From Azospirillum sp. TSO22-1 (GTDB taxonomy: Bacteria > Pseudomonadota > Alphaproteobacteria > Azospirillales > Azospirillaceae), in assembly GCF_003116015.1 (NCBI RefSeq), contig NZ_LGQZ01000014.1, forward strand, positions 152,261-216,260: 64,000 bases of DNA, given 5' to 3'. Shown here one piece after another: positions 36,320 through 51,282 of this stretch; the stretch's first letter is position 1, and every line of letters begins with the position of its first letter. Below the pieces are notes generated by a model. That model did no database searches, was not told where the DNA came from, and was given only the letters and a program-made list of their open reading frames with translations. Made by a program: the position numbers and the translations under genes.

Positions 36320-36829
36320 ATGGAACGCGTCACCGTGTCGCTGGACGACGACCTGCTGGCCCAGTTCGACGACTACATCCGCCGCACCGGCTACGCCAAC
36401 CGGTCCGAGGCGGTGCGCGACCTGATCCGCGGCAAGCTGGAGGCCGACCGGCTGGAGCGCGACCGGGCGCCGGACTGCGTCGCCTGCGTCAGCTACGTAT
36501 ACGACCATCACGAGCGCGAACTGTCGCGCCGCATCACCCAGGCGCACCACGCCCACCACGACCTGACGCACTCGACGCTGCACATCCACCTCGACCACGA
36601 CTCGTGCCTGGAGGTGGCGGTGCTGAAGGGCCGGACCGACGCGGTGCGCGACTTCGCCAACGCCCTGATGGCCGAGCGCGGCGTCCGGCACGGGCACCTG
36701 CACCTGGTGCCGGCGGACGTCAGCGTGGTGCCGCATCCGCACACCCATGATCACCATCACGACCGTGGGCACGACCATGGGCACGACCATGGGCGCGAGC
36801 CGCACGTCCACCACCACCCGAAGACCTGA
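36320..36829 (+). CDS. nikR: Nickel-responsive regulator NikR
   Basis: This 169 aa regulator has an N-terminal ribbon-helix-helix DNA-binding domain (MERVTVSLDDDLLAQFDDYI, then RSEAVRDLIRGKL) and a C-terminal ACT-like nickel domain. The four square-planar nickel ligands of E. coli NikR are conserved with an offset of one: His77, His88, His90 and Cys96 (in LHIHLDHDSCLEV). Unlike E. coli NikR it carries a His-rich tail (HPHTHDHHHDRGHDHGHDHG), which may store or relay nickel. GGAAGG precedes the ATG. It is divergent from hupE and converges, without spacer, on the response regulator gene. Confidence 0.95.
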   Translation: MERVTVSLDDDLLAQFDDYIRRTGYANRSEAVRDLIRGKLEADRLERDRAPDCVACVSYVYDHHERELSRRITQAHHAHHDLTHSTLHIHLDHDSCLEVAVLKGRTDAVRDFANALMAERGVRHGHLHLVPADVSVVPHPHTHDHHHDRGHDHGHDHGREPHVHHHPKT

Positions 36830-37213
36830 TCAGGCCGCGCCGTTCAGCATCCGCTCCAGCGTGTCGAGGATGGCCTGCGGACTGACCGGCTTGCGCAGGA
36901 TCTCCAGCGGGCGCCACGCGCCGTTGGTGAGCGCGTCGTCGGCGGACTCCGCCGTCAGATAGCCGGTCATGACGATCACCGGCAGCGTCGGGCTCATGCC
37001 GCGCAGTTCGCGGATCAGGCCGCGGCCGTCCAGGCGCGGCATGCGCAGGTCGGTGATGACGATGTCCGCCGGGTCGTCGCGCAGGCGCTCCACCGCCTCC
37101 TGCCCGTCGCCGGCCAAGGTGACGCGGTAGCCCTTGCGGGACAGGAAATCCTCGATCGCTATGGCGGCGAGCGCCTCGTCCTCGGCGACCAGGACATGGC
37201 GGCGGTCAGACAT
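36830..37213 (-). CDS. Single-domain response regulator
   Basis: This 127 aa protein consists of a receiver domain only. The acidic pocket is VLVAEDEA, the phospho-accepting Asp is near residue 52 in IVITDLRMPRLDG, Thr is in VIVMTGYLT and Lys is in LRKPVS. There is no output domain, so it must act through a partner or as a phosphate shuttle. The ATG lies within the last eight bases of the upstream kinase gene, which makes the two a translationally coupled pair. Confidence 0.92.
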   Translation of the reverse strand: MSDRRHVLVAEDEALAAIAIEDFLSRKGYRVTLAGDGQEAVERLRDDPADIVITDLRMPRLDGRGLIRELRGMSPTLPVIVMTGYLTAESADDALTNGAWRPLEILRKPVSPQAILDTLERMLNGAA

Positions 37214-38777
37214 GGGCCATCTCCACGTCGCGGAGCGAAGGGCGGGTCACCGGCAGGGTGATGGTGAAGCGCACGCCGCGGCGGCCATCGCCGTGGTCGA
37301 TGTTGGCCGCCTCGATCCGGCCGCGCATCGCCTCGACGATGCCGTAGCCGATCGACAGGCCGAGGCCGGAGCCCTTGCCGACCTCCTTGGTGGTGAAGAA
37401 CGGGTCGAAGACGCGCGACAGCACCGCCTCGTCAATCCCGCCGCCGTCGTCGGTGACGGCGATGCAGGCGGTCTGCCGCTCGCCGTTCACCAGGAAGCCG
37501 ACCTGGATGCGCCCCACCCGCTCTCCGGCCTCCTGTCGGTCGAGGATGGCGTCGCGCGCGTTGGACAGCAGGTTGAGCACCACCTGCTCCAGCTGGAACG
37601 GCCGGCCGCGCACCATGCAGGTCTTCTCGTCCAGTTCCGCATTCACCGTGATGCCGTCCAGCGCGTACTGGTTCTGCACCAGTTCGACCGCCGAGCGCAC
37701 GCTCTCCACCGGGGCGAAGACCTGGGTGCCGCCGCCGTCGCGCCGGCTGAAGGTGCGCATGTGGTCGATGATCTTGCCCATGCGGTCGGTCTGCTCGCCG
37801 ATCAGGGTCAGCACCTTGTCGATGCGGCCCGGATCGAGGTCGCCGTCGCGCAGGCGGGACAACGCGTTCTCCGCCCAGATGCGGATGATGTTGAGCGGCT
37901 GGCTCATCTCGTGCGCCATGCCGGCGGCCAGCGTGCCGAGCGTCGCCAGCTTGGAGGCCTGCACCAGTTCCTCCTGCAGCGCCTTGCGCTCGGTGATGTC
38001 GCGCGCGCTGCCGAGCAGCTGCACGATATGGCCGTGGGCGTCGCGCATGGGGACCAGCACGGTGTGCCAGGTGCGGCGGCCGTTCGGCAGGTCGAGCGTC
38101 TCCTCGTAGTCGATGGGCCGGCCGGCGGCGACGCATTCCGTGTAGCGCGCCTTGACGTGCGCCGCGATGTCGGGCGGCAGCGCCTCGTCCACCGGGCGGC
38201 CGCAGATCTGCGCCGGATCGAGGCCGGTGGCGCGGGCGTGCGCCGGGTTGATGGTGTCGATGACGAACGCCCCGTCCGAGCGCACGATGACGACGAACAG
38301 GCTTTCGGCGAGGTTGTTGAAGAAGCTGGCGTAGCGCGCCTCGGCCTGCCGGCGCTCCTCGATCTCGCGGTGCAGCGCCTGGTTGGCGATGCGCAGCTGC
38401 GTCGGGCTGGGCAGCGCCAGCGCCCGCGGCATCAGCAGCCACAGCGCCACCGCGGTCAGCACCGACACCGCCGCCGTCGCCGCCTTGACGATGCCCTGGA
38501 GGCCATAGTCGGGGTTCCACAGCGTCCACACGCCGAAGAAGTGCGTGGTGCCGCAGGCCAGGATGAAGGCGGCGAACAGCCAGAACACCCAGCTGAACGC
38601 CACGTCGCGCCGCTTCCACACGAAGTACACCAGCGCCAGCGGGATCGAGTAGTAGGCCAGCCCGGTCAGCACGTCGGAGGAGACGTGCAGCGCCAGAAGC
38701 TCCGGCTGCCAGAGCAGGCAGATGCCGTGCGGCAGGAAATGGCTGGTGTCGAAGATGTTGACCGGTCCGCCGGGCAT
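37206..38777 (-). CDS. Sensor histidine kinase with ethylene-receptor-like membrane domain and PAS
   Basis: This is a 523 aa kinase. Residues about 25-110 form three membrane helices matching the ethylene-binding domain of plant ETR1: SSDVLTGLAYYSIPLALVYF and AAFILACGTTHFFGVWTL. The five residues important for copper and ethylene binding in ETR1 (D25, Y32, I62, C65, H69) appear here as D35, Y42, I72, C75 and H79. A short coiled segment leads to one PAS domain (about 135-255), then the His-phosphorylation helix (His near 288 in AHEMSQPLNIIR). The ATPase follows (NLLSNARDAI, DDGGGID, GKGSGLGLS). It is coupled to the downstream receiver gene. Ethylene as ligand is inference. Confidence 0.9.
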   Translation of the reverse strand: MPGGPVNIFDTSHFLPHGICLLWQPELLALHVSSDVLTGLAYYSIPLALVYFVWKRRDVAFSWVFWLFAAFILACGTTHFFGVWTLWNPDYGLQGIVKAATAAVSVLTAVALWLLMPRALALPSPTQLRIANQALHREIEERRQAEARYASFFNNLAESLFVVIVRSDGAFVIDTINPAHARATGLDPAQICGRPVDEALPPDIAAHVKARYTECVAAGRPIDYEETLDLPNGRRTWHTVLVPMRDAHGHIVQLLGSARDITERKALQEELVQASKLATLGTLAAGMAHEMSQPLNIIRIWAENALSRLRDGDLDPGRIDKVLTLIGEQTDRMGKIIDHMRTFSRRDGGGTQVFAPVESVRSAVELVQNQYALDGITVNAELDEKTCMVRGRPFQLEQVVLNLLSNARDAILDRQEAGERVGRIQVGFLVNGERQTACIAVTDDGGGIDEAVLSRVFDPFFTTKEVGKGSGLGLSIGYGIVEAMRGRIEAANIDHGDGRRGVRFTITLPVTRPSLRDVEMAHV

Positions 38778-38901
38778 GCTTCTGCACTCCCCAATGCCGT
38801 CGAAGCGGACGGGGCGCGGATGGTCGAGGTCGGCGACGCGCTCCCGCTGAACGGCTTCGCCCCACCGTCGAGCACCGAGGTGGAGGTGTCAAGCCGACTT
38901 T

Positions 38902-38939
38902 CGGGCGGCGGCGTAGTTCGAAAGATCATCCGCCGCCCG
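38902..38939 (-). terminator. Hairpin downstream of prfC
   Basis: A perfect 10-bp stem (CGGGCGGCGG / CCGCCGCCCG) with an 18-base loop starts seven bases after the prfC stop on the minus strand. There is no T-run, so strength is uncertain. Confidence 0.45.
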
Positions 38940-38945
38940 TAAAGG

Positions 38946-40553
<1,608 letters not shown>

Positions 40554-40791
40554 GCCTGATCCCAAGTGATGTGTGATGCGCGCCTTAGATAGCAGCGCGA
40601 CGGGCGCGGTTCCAGTGCGCCGGTAGCGGGTGCCGGCGAATGGAACAGAGTGGAACACCGTGGAACAATGTGCGGAGGCTGTTCAGTTCACACTTCGCTC
40701 CGGCGGCATTCCCGCCCTTCAAGGACTTTCATCCTATGGAAAACGAACGCTGGACGCAAGCGCGCGTTTCCAGCGCAGGAAGCCTGAAAAT

Positions 40792-40919
40792 CCCTCTCCC
40801 GCCCCGGGAGAGGGGGGCCGCGCAGCGGCCGGGTGAGGGTAAATCCAAGGATCCTTGACCCTACCCTCACCCTCCCGCCCTACGGGCGGGCCCCTCCCTC
40901 TCCCGGGACGGGAGAGGGG
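40792..40919. repeat. Composite palindromic extragenic repeat between asd and prfC
   Basis: This is a stack of nested inverted repeats: CCCTCTCCC/GGGAGAGGG (40792-40814), GGCCGC/GCGGCC (40816-40830), and GGGTGAGGGT (40831-40840) with ACCCTCACCC (40864-40873) around an AAGGATCCTT palindrome. CCCGCCC/GGGCGGG and another CCCTCTCCC/GGGAGAGGG pair follow. The two ends mirror one another. It lies just after the asd stop and may serve as its terminator. The remaining 40554-40791 shows no gene. Confidence 0.7.
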
Positions 40920-40926
40920 AACTAAG

Positions 40927-41940
<1,014 letters not shown>

Positions 41941-42005
41941 CTTCAAGCTACTCCGTCCTGTGTGCGGGGCCCCGGCGGGCGGCGGACCGGAGCCCTGATA
42001 CGACA

Positions 42006-42034
42006 AGGGCCCCGTCCGTGTCCGGCGGGGCCCT
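42006..42034 (-). terminator. Attenuator hairpin in the asd leader
   Basis: On the minus strand AGGGCCCCG (42034-42026) pairs with CGGGGCCCT (42014-42006), a perfect 9-bp stem. An inner CCG/CGG can extend it. The 5' arm AGGGCCCCGCCGGA (42021-42034) can instead pair with TCCGGCGGGCCT (42078-42089) inside the leader peptide gene, so two exclusive structures are possible. No long U-run follows (TGTCGTAT). Confidence 0.6.
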
Positions 42035-42056
42035 CGTGGTGGGTGTCGTTGCGCTG

Positions 42057-42137
42057 TTACCGCACGCCACGTCCGCAAGGCCCGCCGGAGCGAGTCTTTT
42101 TGGTCGTGGTAGTGGTCTTGGCGAACGAGCGGATCAT
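42057..42137 (-). CDS. Thr/Lys-rich leader peptide of asd
   Basis: From ATG 42137 to TAA 42057-42059 the frame encodes 26 residues: M-I-R-S-F-A, then K-T-T-T-T-T-K-K-T, then [11 protein letters not shown]. Nine successive codons for threonine and lysine, both end products of the pathway that asd feeds, are the hallmark of an amino-acid attenuator. A longer version from ATG 42149 adds M-D-G-A. A TTTACA box (42168-42173) and TATGGA (42145-42150) with a 17-base spacer would start transcription at or next to ATG 42137, so the peptide may be translated leaderless. It lies just after the chemotaxis gene stop. Confidence 0.65.
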   Translation of the reverse strand: MIRSFAKTTTTTKKTRSGGPCGRGVR

Positions 42138-42144
42138 GGCGCCA

Positions 42145-42173
42145 TCCATACGCGAAGGCGTGCGGCTTGTAAA
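42145..42173 (-). promoter_or_regulatory. Likely promoter of the asd leader
   Basis: On the minus strand TTTACA (42168-42173), a five-of-six match to the -35 consensus, is followed after 17 bases by TATGGA (42145-42150), a weak -10. The expected start point coincides with the leader peptide ATG at 42137. Confidence 0.4.
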
Positions 42174-42180
42174 GCGGCAC

Positions 42181-43866
42181 TCAGCCAACGCGCACCGTGC
42201 GGATGAAATCCTCCACGGCGCTGCGCATCGACTCCGCCAACCGCGACAGGCCGTCGGCGGCGCTCACCGTCTCCCCGGCCATGCGGCCGGTCTGCCCGGC
42301 GGCCTGACTGACGCCGGCGATGTTGTGCGAAACCTCCTGCGTGCCGTGCGAGGCCTGCTGGACGTTGCGGCTGATCTCCTGGGTCGCCGCCCCCTGTTCC
42401 TGCACCGCCGAGGCGATGGTTGAGGCGATCTCGCTCATGCGGCCGATGGTGCCGGTGATGCCGCGGATCGCCTCCACCGCCACGCCGGTGACCTGCTGCA
42501 TCTGGGCGACCTGCGCCTGGATGTCCTCGGTCGCCTTGGCGGTCTGGTTGGCGAGGTTCTTCACCTCCGAGGCGACGACCGCGAAGCCCTTGCCCGCTTC
42601 GCCAGCACGGGCGGCTTCGATGGTGGCGTTCAGCGCCAGCAGGTTGGTCTGCGAGGCGATGTCGTTGATCAGGCTCACCACCTCGCCGATCTTGTTGGCG
42701 GCCTCGGAGAGGGAGGCGACGGTGGCGTTGGTGCGGCTGGCCTCGTCGACGGCGACGCCGGCGATGCGCGCGGATTCGCTGACCTGGCGGCTGATCTCGC
42801 CGACCGAGCTGGTCAGTTCCTCTGCCGCGGCGGAGACGGTCTGCACGTTGGCGGTCGCCTGCTCGGCGGCGGCGGCGACCGCCACCGACTGCCGGTTGGT
42901 CTGGTCAGCCGCGGCCGACAGCGTGGAGGCGGTGGTGTGCAGCCCCTCCGCCGCCTGATGCACGCGCTCGACGAGGCCCTTGACGCTCTCTTCGAAGCTG
43001 CCGGCCATCTGGTTCAGCGTGCGCTTGCGCTCGACCTCGCCCTGGCGGCGCTGTTCCTCCTGCTCGGCGACCAGACGGCGGTTTTCCAGGCCATTGGCCT
43101 TGAAGGTCTCCAGCGCGCCGGCGAGCCGGCCCAACTCGTCGGTCTGGTCGCGGCACGGCACGGCGACCTCGAGGTCGCCGCCGGCCACCCGCGTCATGGC
43201 CTCGGTCATGCTGCGCAGCGGACGCGACACGGCAAAGACGATCAGGAACACCGCGAGCGTCAACCCGACCGCGATGCCGGCGACGCTGACCAACGTCAGC
43301 TGAACGATCGCCTGATCGTTGGCCGCGGTCTGGGTGGCGACGATCTCGTCCTGGCCCTTCATGGTCCGCTCGACGATACCCTGGAACGCGGTGCGCGCGT
43401 CGGCGTAGAGCGGCAGGCTGGCGGCGATGGCCTTCATGGCGCCGGCGATGTCGCCGCGCTCCATCAGGGCATTCGTCTCACGCTCGATGACTTCGAAGCG
43501 GTTGGCGGTCTGGGTGATGAGCGTGAGGTTCTGGCGCTCCTGCGCCGGCAGCACGGCGTCGAGCTTGGCGATCCGCTCGCGCAGCGTGGCCAGTTCCTGC
43601 ACGGTCAGGTCCCGCGCGCGCTTGAGCTGTTCGGCCTCCCCGCGCAGCGGCAGCGACAGCATCAGGCGAGCGTAGTTGGTGAAGCTGGTGTTGGCCCGCG
43701 AGGCCAGCACCATGATGTCGCTGGCGGCGTCCACATCCTGCAGGGTGTGGGCTACCCGCCGCACCGTCGCCTGCCCCATCACGGCGAGAACCCCCGACAG
43801 CACCGACAGCAGAACGACCACCGACAGCAGCTTCGGCGCGATGCCGACCTTGCCCAACCAACGCAT
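42181..43866 (-). CDS. Methyl-accepting chemotaxis protein
   Basis: This is a 561 aa transmembrane chemoreceptor. TM1 is near residues 10-30 ([20 protein letters not shown]). A periplasmic four-helix-bundle type sensor domain spans about 30-190, and TM2 reads [24 protein letters not shown] follows ([20 protein letters not shown]). The long cytoplasmic coiled coil has the conserved hairpin tip region [20 protein letters not shown] and [20 protein letters not shown]. There is no C-terminal CheR/CheB pentapeptide (it ends R-T-V-R-V-G). The ligand is unknown. GGGAGAG precedes the ATG. Confidence 0.93.
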   Translation of the reverse strand: MRWLGKVGIAPKLLSVVVLLSVLSGVLAVMGQATVRRVAHTLQDVDAASDIMVLASRANTSFTNYARLMLSLPLRGEAEQLKRARDLTVQELATLRERIAKLDAVLPAQERQNLTLITQTANRFEVIERETNALMERGDIAGAMKAIAASLPLYADARTAFQGIVERTMKGQDEIVATQTAANDQAIVQLTLVSVAGIAVGLTLAVFLIVFAVSRPLRSMTEAMTRVAGGDLEVAVPCRDQTDELGRLAGALETFKANGLENRRLVAEQEEQRRQGEVERKRTLNQMAGSFEESVKGLVERVHQAAEGLHTTASTLSAAADQTNRQSVAVAAAAEQATANVQTVSAAAEELTSSVGEISRQVSESARIAGVAVDEASRTNATVASLSEAANKIGEVVSLINDIASQTNLLALNATIEAARAGEAGKGFAVVASEVKNLANQTAKATEDIQAQVAQMQQVTGVAVEAIRGITGTIGRMSEIASTIASAVQEQGAATQEISRNVQQASHGTQEVSHNIAGVSQAAGQTGRMAGETVSAADGLSRLAESMRSAVEDFIRTVRVG

Positions 43867-44010
43867 GAACGACTCTCCCGCAAACGCTGGATGCTCGGCA
43901 TTTCAGTAAAATGCTTTCGCCAGCAAACTATCCCTTCGCACCAATAAGCATACCCGAATGCCGGAATTCAACATTAGTTGTTGGTGATACCTGCCCCCAG
44001 CCAAAACGCG

Positions 44011-44042
44011 GACGCCCCCGCGGTGCGGGCCGCGGGGGCGTC
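44011..44042 (-). terminator. Intrinsic terminator of glgP
   Basis: A perfect 13-bp stem (GACGCCCCCGCGG / CCGCGGGGGCGTC) with a 6-base loop, 30 bases after the glgP stop, is followed on the minus strand by CGCGTTTTGG. This is the clearest terminator in the window for a minus-strand gene. Confidence 0.8.
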
Positions 44043-44071
44043 GGAGACGGAACGTGGAGGCGGACGAGGGC

Positions 44072-46570
<2,499 letters not shown>

Positions 46571-46788
46571 AGCGTGTCGATGTCCTTCGTTCGGGCGAAC
46601 CGGTGTCCGACGATCCGGCGGTGTGCGCCGATTATGCGGTAAATTGGGTGCCTTTGGGAGCAGCGCCAGTTTCGGAATTCTTGGTTAAGCAAGCTGTAAG
46701 GCTAGCCGAAGTTCTTTCGGCTGCCCAGTGTTTCACGCCAAACGCGAAAGGGGGACTCCACCTTTTTCTTCGCACGGAAGGGAGTAGA

Positions 46789-47969
46789 ATGCACTCCAAG
46801 ACCGTACCTCCCATTTCATACGCCATGCCCGACGATCTGGATTTCCCCGCCGCGCCGCCGATCACGCTGCGCCAGGCCCTGCCCTCCGACATTCCGGCGC
46901 TGCTCGCCATCGAGGAGCGCTGCTTCGAGACCGACCGCCTGACCCGCCGCAGTTTCCACCACATGATCACCAAGGGCAACGCCATGGTGCTGGTGGAACT
47001 TCACGGAGACGTGATCGCCGGCTACGGCATGGTCGCCTTCCACGCCGGGACGTCGCTGGCGCGGCTGTATTCCTTCGCGGTCGATCCGCCGTTCCGCCGC
47101 TCCGGCGCCGGAACCCGCCTGCTGACCGCCGCCGAGCAGGCGGCGCGGGCGCATGACTGCATCTATCTGAGGCTCGAAGTGCGGCGCGACAACCGTGCCG
47201 CCATCGACCTGTACAAGCGGAATGGATACCGCGAGTTCGGTGTTTATGCCGATTACTACGAAGACCACATGGAAGCGTTGCGGCTGGAAAAGCGCCTAGG
47301 TGCCGCCGGGCCCAGCGCGCCGCTCGGAGCCCGGCTGGTGCCCTACTATCAGCAGACCCTCGACTTCACCTGCGGCCCCTCGGCCCTGATGATGGGCATG
47401 AAGGCGCTCAAGCCGGAGCTGGAGCTGAACCGTCCGCTGGAGATCCGGCTGTGGCGCGAGGCGACCACGGTGTTCATGACCTCCGGGCACGGCGGCTGCG
47501 GGCCGTACGGGCTGGCGCTGGCGGCGTGGCGGCGCGGGCTGGACGTGGAGATCTGCGTCAAGGACGACAGCGTCCCCTTCCTCGACGGCGTGCGCGATGA
47601 CGACAAGAAGGAGGTCATGCGCCTCGTCCACCAGGAGATGATCGACGAGTTGGCCGGGACCGGCGTGCGCGTCAGCCACCGCACCCTGACCTCCGCCGAC
47701 ATGGCCGAGGCGGTGCGCGACGGCGCGGTGCCGATCGTGCTGATCAGCAGCTACCGCATCTACCGGGAGAAGTTCCCGCACTGGGTCGTGGTGTCGGGGG
47801 CCGACGAGCGGTTCCTCTACGTGCACGACCCGCTGGTGTACGACGAGCAGCACGCCCACATCGACCGCATCTTCATGCCGATCCCCCGTCAGGACTTCGA
47901 ACGCATGGCCCGCTACGGCAAGGCGCAGCTGAAGGCGACGCTCCTCCTGCGCGAGCGCACGTCTTACTG

Positions 47970-47970
<1 letters not shown>
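46789..47970 (+). CDS. GNAT acetyltransferase / C39-like peptidase fusion
   Basis: This 393 aa protein has two domains. Residues about 28-180 are a RimI-like GNAT acetyltransferase (TLRQALPSDIPALLAIEERC, acetyl-CoA loop FRRSGAGTRLLTAAE, then RLEVRRDNRAAIDLYKRNGY). Residues about 185-393 are a papain-like C39-type peptidase: Cys in QTLDFTCGPSALMMGM, His in HWVVVSGADERFL, Asp in YVHDPLVY. Both active sites look intact. ATG 46789 has GGAAGGGAG upstream. The stop overlaps the start of the RimK-like gene (TGATG), so the two proteins are made together. A role in acetylating and trimming peptides made by the ligase is inferred. Confidence 0.88.
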
Positions 47971-49439
<1,469 letters not shown>

Positions 49440-49525
49440 GCGCGCCCGCCACCGCTACCCCCAACGGGTGAAGCGGGGCCTCGGCCATACGCTCATTTCG
49501 CGTCGCTTTCCGGATCCCCCGGCGG

Positions 49526-49550
49526 GGAACAAGCGCTCACCCCCCGCGTT
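49526..49550 (+). promoter_or_regulatory. EcfG-type promoter upstream of the ECF sigma factor
   Basis: GGAAC (49526-49530), 16 bases, CGTT (49547-49550): the consensus of the alphaproteobacterial general-stress sigma factor EcfG. It lies about 285 bases before the sigma gene, implying a long leader. The rest of the 395-base gap 49440-49834 carries no gene. Confidence 0.55.
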
Positions 49551-49834
49551 AAGTCCGGGACATCACGTCGAACGGGAGCACTCCGGAAGAGGCAATCCGG
49601 AGCCCGCCCCCATCGAGGAACGGGGAGACCGACAATGACGACAGCCCGGAATGCGCGCGTCGCCGGCTCGGCCGAGCGGGGGGCCTGAAGGCACCGACAA
49701 ACCCCATTGCGAACCACCACCGAACGGACCGGCCGCGAGGCCGGGGTGCCGGCGGGGTTCGTCGTCTCTGGCGGAGCGGTGCGCACAGGACGGCCGCAGC
49801 CGCGCCAAGGAATAGACTTGGAGGAAGTGAGACC

Positions 49835-50308
49835 ATGTCATATTCGTTCGAAGCCGAGCTCATCCGCTGCATGCCGAACCTGCAGCGCTACGCGTGCAAG
49901 TTGACGCGTGATGCCACGGCTGCCGAAGACTTGACCCAGGACTGCCTCGCCCGCGCGCTGTCGCGCTCGCACCGGTTCGAACCGGGCACCAACATGCAGG
50001 CGTGGCTGACCACGATGCTGAAGAACCTGCATTTCAACAACCTGCAACGCGAGAAGCACGTCACCAAGGTGGAACTGTGGGACGGCGCCATGTCGGTGGA
50101 AGCGTCCCAGATCGCCCGCCTCGTCTTCCGCGACGTCGACCGCGCCTTCGGCTCGCTCACCCCCAGCCAGCGCAAGGTGGTCAAGCTGGTGGCCATCGAG
50201 GGGCGCCCCTACCAGGAAGCCGCCGAGAAGCTGAACGTCTCCATCGGCACCATCCGCTCCCGCCTGTGCCGCGCCCGCGAGCGGCTGAACAACCTGATGG
50301 CGGCGTAG
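49835..50308 (+). CDS. ECF-family sigma factor, EcfG-like
   Basis: This 157 aa sigma factor contains region 2 (RDATAAEDLTQDCLARALSR, with MQAWLTTMLKNLHFNN) and region 4 (LTPSQRKVVKLVAIEGRPYQ, then NVSIGTIRSRLCRARERL, a helix-turn-helix that reads -35 DNA). No extra C-terminal domain is present. Its size and region 4 resemble general-stress EcfG proteins, but no nepR or phyR is adjacent. GGAGG precedes the ATG. The upstream EcfG-type motif suggests stress-sigma control or autoregulation. A mini anti-sigma-like gene lies 680 bases downstream. Confidence 0.88.
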   Translation: MSYSFEAELIRCMPNLQRYACKLTRDATAAEDLTQDCLARALSRSHRFEPGTNMQAWLTTMLKNLHFNNLQREKHVTKVELWDGAMSVEASQIARLVFRDVDRAFGSLTPSQRKVVKLVAIEGRPYQEAAEKLNVSIGTIRSRLCRARERLNNLMAA

Positions 50309-50322
50309 CAATGGAAACAACC

Positions 50323-50370
50323 CCTCCCCCAGCCCCGCTGGGGGAGGTCGGGTGGGGGCTGGTTGTTTTT
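50323..50370 (+). terminator. Repeat-derived terminator after the sigma factor gene
   Basis: A perfect 11-bp stem (CCTCCCCCAGC / GCTGGGGGAGG) with a 3-base loop lies 15 bases after the stop, followed 15 bases on by GGTTGTTTTT. The hairpin belongs to the GC-rich extragenic repeat class. Confidence 0.6.
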
Positions 50371-50435
50371 CGAATGAGCCGTGCCCCCCAATCCTCCATG
50401 TTGCGGCTCCATGTCCCCAAAGTTCAGTAGCTTAA

Positions 50436-50523
50436 CCGTCATCCCCGCGAAGGCGGGGATCCATGCTTCGTACCGCGTTTCTTCGCTGGTCGACATGGAT
50501 CTCCGCCTTCGCGGGGATGACGG
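50436..50523. repeat. 29-bp inverted repeat element
   Basis: The left arm 50436-50464 and right arm 50495-50523 are reverse complements over 29 bases with one mismatch, around a 30-base centre. The core TCATCCCCGCGAAGGCGGGG is a widespread bacterial extragenic repeat, itself an imperfect palindrome. A structured or mobile REP-like unit is likely. The gap 50309-50988 holds this element, the terminator above and an EcfG-like motif, but no convincing gene. Confidence 0.75.
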
Positions 50524-50758
50524 TTTGGGACGGTGGTTGGGCACCGACATCGGCCGCCAACACGGACGAAGAGTACGGCGGTGGCGTGGCCGATGCCGTT
50601 CGCCGCCGGCGACCAGCGCCCCCTTGTCCCGCAGCTTGCCGTTTCCGCGGTACTGCGGACGCCCGGCCGAGGGCCGCGGCGGCTGCCGGCCTTCCCGCTG
50701 GCATGGTGGTGCGTTTGCAACAACTTGCCGCCAAGCCGCGTTCCGCATGTCGACAACT

Positions 50759-50783
50759 GGAACAAGCAACACCGATCGCTGTT
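50759..50783 (+). promoter_or_regulatory. EcfG-like promoter motif upstream of the mini anti-sigma gene
   Basis: GGAAC (50759-50763), 16 bases, TGTT (50780-50783): one mismatch from GGAAC-N16-CGTT and sharing the string GGAACAAGC with the motif before the sigma gene. It lies 205 bases upstream of the start. Confidence 0.4.
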
Positions 50784-50988
50784 ACATCGGGCATACATAC
50801 AACGCAGGCGAAACAGGCGGGGGCTGGCCATGACCGAAGAACAATCCACGAGAGAAGCTCGAAGCGAACTGTTGCCGTTTTCGCGGCACACCCCATAAGA
50901 AGGGCTAGCGACGCCTTCCGAGCCTCACCACTTGGACAGTGGCCGGACGTGTCACGGACCGTTTGCGACGCTCCGGGATTGAACGGAC

Positions 50989-51213
50989 ATGAAGCGTGTG
51001 ACAATGAGCCACATAAACGCCTATCTCGATGGCGCCCTCGACGACAACGAGCGGCGGGAGTTCGAGGCCGCGGTCGAGACGGACGCGGATGCGAAAGCCA
51101 TGCTGAACCTGCACAGGCAGCATGTGGACGAACTGCACCGCCTGTACGACACCGTTCTGGAAGAGCCGGTGCCGTCGCGCATGCTCGACCTGCTGCGCCA
51201 GCAGAAGACGTGA
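50989..51213 (+). CDS. Short anti-sigma-factor-like protein
   Basis: This 74 aa protein resembles the N-terminal cytoplasmic part of anti-sigma factors: INAYLDGALDDNERREFEAA, then L-H-R-Q-H-V-D-E-L-H and EEPVPSRMLDLLRQQ. The H-x3-C-x2-C zinc motif, a transmembrane helix and a periplasmic domain are all lacking. It could be a soluble regulator of the nearby sigma factor or a truncated remnant. The start may be ATG 50989 or ATG 51004; neither has a strong ribosome binding site. A good terminator follows. Confidence 0.65.
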   Translation: MKRVTMSHINAYLDGALDDNERREFEAAVETDADAKAMLNLHRQHVDELHRLYDTVLEEPVPSRMLDLLRQQKT

Positions 51214-51243
51214 CCGCGCGGCACGCGCCTGGACGGTAAGGGA

Positions 51244-51270
51244 GGCGATCGGCCCGGCCGGTCGCCTTTT
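51244..51270 (+). terminator. Intrinsic terminator after the anti-sigma-like gene
   Basis: The stem GGCGATCGG / CCGGTCGCC (9 bp with one G-U pair) is followed directly by TTTT. It lies 30 bases after the stop codon and just before the end of convergent putA. Confidence 0.75.
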
Positions 51271-51282
51271 CCATATCGGCCG

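Noticed and set aside
49707..49904. 65-codon frame overlapping the sigma factor start
   Set aside because: It is out of frame with the sigma gene, Arg/Thr-rich and without a ribosome binding site.
50209..50772. Minus-strand frame after the sigma gene
   Set aside because: It is produced by translation through the palindromic repeat (giving the W-I-P-A-F-A-G-M-T signature of that repeat) and is not a gene.
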